DNA from: Bifidobacterium apri
GTDB lineage: Bacteria > Actinomycetota > Actinomycetes > Actinomycetales > Bifidobacteriaceae
Length of the DNA: 64,000 bases
Reading direction: 5' to 3'
Assembly: GCF_009299485.1 (NCBI RefSeq)
Contig: NZ_WBSO01000001.1
Span: forward strand, 310,001-374,000
The translations under genes and the position numbers were made by a program. The notes below the pieces were generated by a model. The model was not told the origin of the DNA and searched no databases. It saw nothing but the letters and a program-made list of their open reading frames with translations. Below are positions 58,575-64,000 of this stretch, in pieces. The number at the start of each line of letters is the position of its first letter. Positions within the stretch are counted from its first letter, which is position 1.

Positions 58575-58727
58575 TCACCATAACTGGTAGACGCCCAGCA
58601 CAGGTATGAACCTGTTCACTTCAAACATCTGGTCGGCAGTGCCGTAGACCGTTCCAATCGTCACCTCATCATTCAATCGGTCGCCATTCACTGTACGGTC
58701 ATGGACTCCTTCATAGTTGTCTATCAT
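58575..58727 (-). CDS. Small 50-residue protein of unknown function
   Basis: ATG at 58727 is preceded by AAGGAGGTGAACA, a near-perfect ribosome site at ideal spacing. The frame gives 50 residues and stops at TGA (58575-58577). It starts MIDNYEGVHDRTVNGDRLND and ends RFIPVLGVYQLW. No membrane helix, Cys or signal peptide; acidic N-terminal half, hydrophobic aromatic C-terminus. It lies 140 bp downstream of the sulfhydrylase-like gene on the same strand, within the sulfur-type cluster. I do not recognise a family. It could be a peptide product, a small enzyme partner, or a truncated relic. Confidence 0.6.
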   Translation of the reverse strand: MIDNYEGVHDRTVNGDRLNDEVTIGTVYGTADQMFEVNRFIPVLGVYQLW

Positions 58728-58867
58728 TGTTCACCTCCTTAATGTCGGTTCTGGTGGGATTACACTTGTTATCCCTTGGCTACCAGTAAACCTCGTTTCT
58801 TCTGCCGACCACAAATCTCGTTTATCACTGCTGGTTATAGACCGTTCGAGCCGCACTCTTATACGGT

Positions 58868-60247
58868 TCAGTCCTGATACGCCCGTTCGATAGCCTGATC
58901 CAAGTCGGCAATGAGATCCGTCGTGTCCTCAAGCCCGATTGACAGACGGATCAGCCGGTCATCCACTCCAGCAGCGCGAAGATACCTCGCTGAAACCTCG
59001 CGGTGCGTGATACGTGCAGGATTGACAATCAGCGACCGCGAATCGCCGATGTTCGGAACGTAGGAGAAAACATGAACCGCATCAATGATACGGAGCACAC
59101 GGCTTTCATCCCCCTGTGGCGTGAAGGACAGAATGGTTCCTACACCGTCCGGGAAATCACGAGCAACCAAAGATGCCTGTCCCGTATTACCGAGACCTGC
59201 ATAGTTGACACGTTCAATCCGTGAGTGTTGAGACAGATGACGGGCTATGGCAGTCGCGCTCGCAACTTCCTGACGTTCACGGACGGCAAGCGTTTCCAGC
59301 CCGACCAACTGCAGATAGCTGTTGAACGGGCTTGGCACCGCTCCAAGCGTCCGTACGTATTTCAGGCGAACACGTCTGATAAACGCCAGGAATCCGAATT
59401 TATCCCAGAAACTATAGAATTTCCCGTTCCGTTCATCGCTGATGACTTGTTCGGTCATGGTGAATTGGGGGTATCGGCCTTGGGACCAGTCAAATCGTCC
59501 AGCATCGATAATCACCCCGCCAATCGCATTACCATGACCGGTAATGCCCTTGGTAGTGGAATGAACGACGATGTCGGCACCATGCTCAATCGGGCGGTAC
59601 AGGTACGGCGTCGGAACGGTATTATCAACAATGACTGCAATACCATACCGGTGAGCAAGAGCAGAAAGCGCAGGGATATCGGCGACTTCGGTTGACGGAT
59701 TGGCGACCGATTCAGTGAAAATGGCTCGCGTTTCAGGCCTGATCAATGATTCGACAGCCTCGAGATCATTGATGTCATCCACGAAATCAGCTTGGATGCC
59801 GAACTGCGGGAAGAATGACAGCATCGCATCCACTGAAGCGCCATATAGGCTGGATGAGGCGATGATACGCCCGCCTCCTTCTGCAGCGCATAGCAATGCA
59901 TATGAGACTGCCGCCATACCTGACCCAACTGCTACCGCTTCTGCTCCACCTTCGAGCGCGGCGAGACGACGTTCCAGCACGGTTGTTGTCGGATTGGCGA
60001 CTCGAGAGTAAGAAAAACCGGAAACAGTACCCGCAGCGAGCGCATCCCCATGGTCTGCGGTGTGCATATCGAATGCCGCAGTCGCGTAAATCGGCACATT
60101 ACATGCCTCTGCATTGTCGGCGGTATCGTACCCTGCATGTATTGCAGTAGTAGAAAATGCGCTGGTACACCTGCCGTCAACAGATGTCTGCGCACTGTTC
60201 TGTTCTGTGGAATCATTGGTTGAAGCCGCTGAGGTTGGAATCGTCAT
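58868..60247 (-). CDS. O-acetylhomoserine/O-acetylserine sulfhydrylase-like PLP enzyme
   Basis: 459 residues of the Cys/Met-metabolism PLP family. FSTTAIHAGYDTADNAEACNVPIY opens the conserved core after 30 extra residues; FSYSRVANPTTTVLERRLAALEGG, AVAVGSGMAAVSYAL, VIVDNTVPTPYLYRPIEHGAD, and the Schiff-base Lys in VVHSTTKGITGHGNAIGG follow. The long HG-type insert (GRFDWSQGRYPQF) fits O-acetylhomoserine sulfhydrylase, which makes homocysteine from sulfide or methionine from methanethiol. AAAGGTGA lies eight bases before the ATG. Confidence 0.88.
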   Translation of the reverse strand: MTIPTSAASTNDSTEQNSAQTSVDGRCTSAFSTTAIHAGYDTADNAEACNVPIYATAAFDMHTADHGDALAAGTVSGFSYSRVANPTTTVLERRLAALEGGAEAVAVGSGMAAVSYALLCAAEGGGRIIASSSLYGASVDAMLSFFPQFGIQADFVDDINDLEAVESLIRPETRAIFTESVANPSTEVADIPALSALAHRYGIAVIVDNTVPTPYLYRPIEHGADIVVHSTTKGITGHGNAIGGVIIDAGRFDWSQGRYPQFTMTEQVISDERNGKFYSFWDKFGFLAFIRRVRLKYVRTLGAVPSPFNSYLQLVGLETLAVRERQEVASATAIARHLSQHSRIERVNYAGLGNTGQASLVARDFPDGVGTILSFTPQGDESRVLRIIDAVHVFSYVPNIGDSRSLIVNPARITHREVSARYLRAAGVDDRLIRLSIGLEDTTDLIADLDQAIERAYQD

Positions 60248-60327
60248 GATTGATAATCACCTTTGTTATGAAATCGGTTACTGGTTATATGTGGCACGCT
60301 CAGCCGGTATCGCTATGCTTAATGCGC

Positions 60328-61524
60328 CTACTCCGCGTCATCGTTAAGCTTGCGCAATGCCAGGAGCGCGAGTGTCGATAACGCAGCTCCAGCGGTGGCG
60401 AGCGCATCAAGACGTGGATAGAACGTCGGTCCATGCATCGGTCTGTCACTATTGCCGACACCGATATGCAAGAACACACCAGGCGCACGATCAAGGTAAT
60501 AGGAAAAGTCTTCTCCACCAAGGGTGACGGGAGATGGCTGTGGCCGCAAACCGACTTGCGAAGCAGCTTGCTGTGCGACCCGCACCCAGTCAGGATCATT
60601 GACAACCGCAGGAGAGCCGTAATCCCAACGAAAGACGGTCTCCACCGACCATGCGGTCGCTATTGCGTCGCTCAACGCACTGATTCGGTCGTGAAGCGCA
60701 CGCCTGTCATCAGGATGCGCAGTCCGAACAGTTCCCTCAATGAAAGCGCTCTCCGGAATAACATTCCATGTGCTTCCAGCTTCAACATGGGTGATACTCA
60801 CCACGCGTGGATGGGTGGGATCTACTTCAAGTCCTGCGAGGCTCTGCAATCCTTGAGCCAATGTGAGAAGTGCCCTGATGGGACTATGTCCTGCATCAGG
60901 GTGTGCAGCATGCGACCCTTTGCCTGTAATAGTGACGGAATACTTATCGACTGCACCACTGACCGGTCCCGAACTGATACCGATTTGCCCCGGCTCAAGG
61001 GCATTGGAATCATGAGTACCGAAGAACGCTTCGACGTCATCGAGCACCCCTGTGCGCAGTACAGTCACTGCACCCGTTGGCGTTTCCTTGGTTGCTGCGA
61101 CTTCCTCGGCGGGCTGGAAAATGATTTTCACCGTGCCGGCGAACTGGTCGCGCTTCTCTTGAAGCTCGAGCGCTGCGGCAAGTGCGACCATGAGGTTGAA
61201 ATCATGGCCGCAACCGTGCAGATAACCAGGATTCACCGATGCATAAGACAATCCCGTTTGCTCTTGTATAGGCAGCGCATCGATGTCACCCCGAAGCGCG
61301 ATTACATGCTGGTGCGCACCATGGGCTTGAGAGTCCTCCTCTGGCTGAGTACCTTGGATTTGCGCAACCAGCCCTGTAGCCAATCCGGTATCAAGGATTG
61401 TCACACCATGGTCTTGCAAGATGCTGCGGATTTTCGCCGTGGTCTCCACTTCGGCGTATGAAGGCTCAGGATGCTGGTGGAACCAGCGGTACCACGCTTG
61501 CAATTGGCTGCTATTCAAGGTCAT
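60328..61524 (-). CDS. M20 family amidohydrolase / N-acyl-amino-acid deacylase
   Basis: 398 residues, M20D type (hippurate hydrolase, indole-acetyl-amino-acid hydrolase group). RWFHQHPEPSYAEVETT, RGDIDALPIQEQTGLSYAS, GYLHGCGHDFNLMVALAAA with the metal Cys/His, IFQPAEEVAAT with the catalytic Glu, GKGSHAAHPDAGHSP and LGGEDFSYYLDRAPGVFLHIG. It removes an acyl or amide group from an amino acid conjugate. Beside sulfur-transfer genes, an N-acyl S-substituted cysteine is a reasonable guess. Ribosome site is weak. Confidence 0.9.
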   Translation of the reverse strand: MTLNSSQLQAWYRWFHQHPEPSYAEVETTAKIRSILQDHGVTILDTGLATGLVAQIQGTQPEEDSQAHGAHQHVIALRGDIDALPIQEQTGLSYASVNPGYLHGCGHDFNLMVALAAALELQEKRDQFAGTVKIIFQPAEEVAATKETPTGAVTVLRTGVLDDVEAFFGTHDSNALEPGQIGISSGPVSGAVDKYSVTITGKGSHAAHPDAGHSPIRALLTLAQGLQSLAGLEVDPTHPRVVSITHVEAGSTWNVIPESAFIEGTVRTAHPDDRRALHDRISALSDAIATAWSVETVFRWDYGSPAVVNDPDWVRVAQQAASQVGLRPQPSPVTLGGEDFSYYLDRAPGVFLHIGVGNSDRPMHGPTFYPRLDALATAGAALSTLALLALRKLNDDAE

Positions 61525-61587
61525 GAAATCGTCTTCTTTCGTTTACTCAGCACTCGTATGTTCACCGGAGTGAGTCAGGCAATCGGG

Positions 61588-62721
61588 TCAAATCGCCCCG
61601 AATGCCCACAACGCATCCATGCCGCCTGCGCCCGGCCCGGAATATTCCCAAGATCCGGTGAGTTTGGAACGATCGGCCGGTTCGAGCCAGCTTTCGTAAT
61701 ATGCTCGGCGGTCCGCAGGGCCATTGTCTTCCGTCGTTTCCTTGGTGGTTGTATATCCAAATGAATATGCATATGAACCATCATCAAAGGGCAGGAATCC
61801 CAGTGCATGCAGCTCTTCCTCGTCGATGAATCCCGGAGTTTGGAACAGCTGTCGCGCATAGGACCACAGATTCGGATAGTCCCACAGGTGTTTCACGTCA
61901 TGTCCGACCCGTTTGACTTCACGCGGCCGATATGTAACTTCATATGCGGCAAGGGTCTGGAACAGGCGCACATCACTGTCAGTTAGATACGGGCCGAAGA
62001 GATATCGCCGGTTTTCCAGACGCTGATCGATCTCTGCGAATCTTGCCTCCAAGACATCAAGTGCCGCTTGCGCGACCTCTTGTCTTGTAGAGAAGATGAT
62101 CTTGTAAGTACCGTTGTTGATATCATCGAACAGTTGCTGGTTGAGCAGATCAATCTGCGGGCGAAGAAAATCGGGGTACAAATCGGGTGCGCCCTGCTTG
62201 TGGTAAGGCTTCCACACGGTTTCCCAATCCAGTGTCAAGGTCTGGTATTCATTTGTGACAACCTTGCCGGTCAGTTCATCGATGACGGCGGGCGAGGTTG
62301 CACGGCCTGAGAACTCCGGATCAGTGGCACGATAGAAGTCAATGAGGTGAGTGTAGCCGAATTTCTCGCCTAGCCCTTCGGGGTCAAGGATCCATCCGGC
62401 ATCGGTTTTGCCGAGTACGGACTCAATCGCCACCACCTGGTCAAGACCGGTAAGTCTCAATACAATGCGCTGACGCCGGTTCCAACCGCATCCTATCAAC
62501 CCGATGACCCGATAACGATTGGGAATAACCGGGATCTGCCCTCGCCCATAACCGAATCGACGGGAGATTTTATTGCCTTGACGGCGGAAATCCCCTTCGG
62601 CTGTGATTTCGTCTTTTATCCGGGTCAGTGCAGTGTTGCCATTGCCATCGCCGTCGTTGGTTGCGTTATTCAACAAGCATGCTGCGCGAACCGCCCTGCC
62701 CAATGAAATCTGCTGTGTCAT
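61588..62721 (-). CDS. Xi-class glutathione transferase-like (second copy)
   Basis: 377 residues from ATG 62721 (AAGGAA upstream). Longer and more diverged than the copy at 57124. The catalytic region reads RVIGLIGCGWNRRQRIVLRL, keeping the Cys but replacing the usual Pro with Gly. The C-terminal domain RRYLFGPYLTDSDVRLFQTLAAYEVTY is typical. An extra N-terminal region of about 40 residues and a C-terminal tail (YESWLEPADRSKLTGSWEYS) are unusual. Lies between the lipoprotein and M20 genes. Confidence 0.82.
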   Translation of the reverse strand: MTQQISLGRAVRAACLLNNATNDGDGNGNTALTRIKDEITAEGDFRRQGNKISRRFGYGRGQIPVIPNRYRVIGLIGCGWNRRQRIVLRLTGLDQVVAIESVLGKTDAGWILDPEGLGEKFGYTHLIDFYRATDPEFSGRATSPAVIDELTGKVVTNEYQTLTLDWETVWKPYHKQGAPDLYPDFLRPQIDLLNQQLFDDINNGTYKIIFSTRQEVAQAALDVLEARFAEIDQRLENRRYLFGPYLTDSDVRLFQTLAAYEVTYRPREVKRVGHDVKHLWDYPNLWSYARQLFQTPGFIDEEELHALGFLPFDDGSYAYSFGYTTTKETTEDNGPADRRAYYESWLEPADRSKLTGSWEYSGPGAGGMDALWAFGAI

Positions 62722-62773
62722 TTCCGTGTTCCTTATCTGCAATGGTGTCCCGATGTTTACGAACCTGCCGCGT

Positions 62774-63655
62774 TCACTTCAACACGCTGGCATCAGGCGT
62801 CTGGTCGGCGCCAAACCATTTGACGTCGATTTTCTTCGACGTCCCGTCCTTGACGACTTCTTTGAACGCTTTGTTGATGTCATCGCGCAATTGCGTCTCG
62901 CCTTTGGGAAGGACAAGATAGCTGTAGCTATCAGATGACAGGGAGGACTGCGCCTTCTTTCCTAGGTTCAATGCCTTGGTATCGAGACCACCTTTCTTCT
63001 TGAGATAACCGAATGTCGCCCTGTCAAGGAAATACACGTCCGCTGTGCCGTTCTCCGTCTGTCGGATAGTGTCCAGCCCTTCATTCTGCGTATACACAAG
63101 CTTCGACGCTTTGGACGGGTTGGCATCGTTATACTTCTTCAGAGCGAGCGAGATATTGCAGCCTGAAGCACAAACAAGCACTTTCTTGCCTGTCAAATCA
63201 TCAAGTGTGTTGATTGCTTTAATACCACTAGCTTTATTGACAACCGCGACATACTTATCCTGATATATGGGGTAGGTGAACGTGTATTTCTGTTCGCGCT
63301 CTTTTGTCTTACTTAGATTGTTGACGGCAAGCTGATAGCGACCGGCATCAAGCCCAGTGAACAGTGCACTGAATTCTGCAGTCTTCCATTCAAGCTTGTA
63401 CTGGGGCAGTTTGGCGAAAATTGCTTCGGTCAGCTCGACGTTCTGCCCACTGACATTGCCGTCCGCATCCTTGAACACAAACGGCGCAGGATCACCACCG
63501 GTGACCGCCACGATTGTGCGGGTCTTCGCATTCGACGAGGATGTTGCCGAAGACGACGAAGCCGCCCCCGTACCGCATGCCGACAACCCGGATACCGCAA
63601 ATACGATGGCAGCAATTGAAGCTGCCGCTTTGATAATCAATCCCTTGTTCTTCAT
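62774..63655 (-). CDS. Family 3 amino-acid-binding lipoprotein (second copy)
   Basis: 293 residues. Lipobox VSGLSACGTGA, then DPAPFVFKDADGNVSGQNVELTEAIFAKL, FSALFTGLDAGRYQLAVNNLSKTKEREQKYTF, which parallel the copy at 54945 block by block. An unusual CASGC pair (VLVCASGCNISLAL) falls in the hinge/ligand region, where the paralog has Ser-Pro-Thr. First gene of the visible minus-strand cluster. No cognate permease is in the window; one may lie beyond the right edge. Confidence 0.87.
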   Translation of the reverse strand: MKNKGLIIKAAASIAAIVFAVSGLSACGTGAASSSSATSSSNAKTRTIVAVTGGDPAPFVFKDADGNVSGQNVELTEAIFAKLPQYKLEWKTAEFSALFTGLDAGRYQLAVNNLSKTKEREQKYTFTYPIYQDKYVAVVNKASGIKAINTLDDLTGKKVLVCASGCNISLALKKYNDANPSKASKLVYTQNEGLDTIRQTENGTADVYFLDRATFGYLKKKGGLDTKALNLGKKAQSSLSSDSYSYLVLPKGETQLRDDINKAFKEVVKDGTSKKIDVKWFGADQTPDASVLK

Positions 63656-63841
63656 TATGTCTCCTGATGTTGGTATTCAATTGCCGTCGATGCCCCTCTG
63701 AAGGAATCGGCCAGCATGTTGTGAATTGGTATGTTCCGCACGTTATCGGCAGAAAAGACGTGAAACGCCTCCATATTCACAAGGCGTAGTTATGACAAGC
63801 TATCAGGTCGCCTGTTTTCAAGAAAAACCGTTCGCCGGAGG

Positions 63842-63881
63842 ACTATCAGCGAAAATTGGAACGTGTTGCAATCGATTGCAT
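63842..63881 (-). promoter_or_regulatory. Promoter with LacI-type operator palindrome upstream of the cluster
   Basis: TGCAATCGATTGCA (63867-63880) is a perfect 14-bp palindrome of the kind LacI/GalR regulators bind; a third half-site GTTGCAA lies at 63885-63891. On the minus strand TTGCAA (63866-63871), 18 bp, GATAGT (63842-63847) can act as -35/-10, so the operator would cover the -35. The leader to ATG 63655 would be about 180 bases, and this upstream stretch shows no gene. Confidence 0.5.
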
Positions 63882-63906
63882 ATACGTTGCAAGGCCCCTT
63901 GACAGC

Positions 63907-63950
63907 GTGGCGGCCCGCACCGCCATTCCTAGGCGAATGCGGGCCGCCAC
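63907..63950. terminator. 13-bp GC-rich hairpin
   Basis: GTGGCGGCCCGCA (63907-63919) and TGCGGGCCGCCAC (63938-63950), exact complements around an 18-base loop that itself has CGCC/GGCG. It lies three bases from the stop of the partial minus-strand frame at the edge and probably ends that gene. Confidence 0.6.
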
Positions 63951-63953
63951 GAA

Positions 63954-64000
63954 TCACAGAGCGTCCCCAACAAAGTCATCAATCACTTGATGCAGTCGTC
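63954..64000 (-). CDS. 3' end of a minus-strand gene entering from the right (partial)
   Basis: The frame open to the window edge ends RLHQVIDDFVGDAL and TGA (63954-63956), three bases before the hairpin at 63950. Only 14-15 codons are visible, so no family can be named; the position of the stop right at the hairpin is the main support. Confidence 0.4.
   Translation of the reverse strand, partial: RLHQVIDDFVGDAL

Overview
The window reads as the chromosome of a high-GC Gram-positive actinobacterium, most likely Bifidobacterium or a close relative. The grounds are a sucrose locus of CscB/CscA/LacI type, a fused ThiE-ThiC protein under a TPP riboswitch, a DivIVA-type protein, and actinobacterial families of the DUF3052, DUF3107 and DUF2342 type. 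The species cannot be fixed from the sequence alone. Most genes have clear Shine-Dalgarno sites; a few may be leaderless. Long antisense reading frames are a by-product of high GC and were left out. Layout: 1-2267 is the 3' part of a PilT-like ATPase gene running in from the left. 2559-5692 (minus) holds a GT-C glycosyltransferase and an acyltransferase-3 membrane protein that overlap by four bases. 5933-11515 (plus) is a thiamine locus: TPP riboswitch, thiM, fused thiE-thiC, thiD and a thiamine-binding MTH1187-type protein. 11724-17977 (plus) is a sucrose locus: a LacI regulator, a CscB-like permease with an operator-bearing promoter, beta-fructofuranosidase CscA and a second, paralogous LacI regulator. 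18077-26523 (minus) holds uppS, recO, a membrane alpha/beta hydrolase, ispG, dxr and a DivIVA-domain protein, so undecaprenyl and MEP isoprenoid genes lie close together. A tRNA-Val follows at 26791. 27633-41766 is mixed housekeeping: DUF3052, a Lon-like protease without PDZ, a DUF2342 zincin-like protein, a UvrD-like helicase, an APH-fold protein with degenerate catalytic motifs, DUF3107, a PHP phosphoesterase, VKOR, dapF, a coiled-coil surface protein with an LAxTG signal, murI and a patatin. From about 42.4 kb to the right edge the window is dominated by a minus-strand accessory region whose base composition looks more AT-rich than the rest (by eye, not measured). In transcription order from the right it holds a family-3 solute-binding lipoprotein, a Xi-class GST-like protein, an M20 amidohydrolase, an O-acetylhomoserine sulfhydrylase-like PLP enzyme, an unlisted 50-residue ORF with a near-perfect SD, a second Xi-GST, a MetE-core methyltransferase, a second family-3 lipoprotein, a class I aminotransferase and a GlcD-like flavoprotein. 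A plus-strand LDH2-type dehydrogenase and a minus-strand SPFH protein follow. Then come a UROD-type methyltransferase, a Liv-type ABC transporter with fused permeases and fused ATPases, and an SDR. Two zinc-thiol methyltransferases, a sulfhydrylase, a deacylase and two thiol-transferase folds beside uptake systems suggest salvage of an S-substituted or methylated amino-acid-like compound. This is an inference, and it is the best candidate here for an undescribed system. A second theme is repeat DNA at gene 3' ends. A 40-bp palindromic element occurs 13 times in four clusters. An unrelated hairpin element recurs every 72-73 bp at four loci, each starting 16-56 bp after a plus-strand stop codon. 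A 61-bp tandem array, a 15-bp stop-codon tandem repeat, a 10-bp periodic repeat and several long perfect hairpins without U-tails also lie at gene ends.
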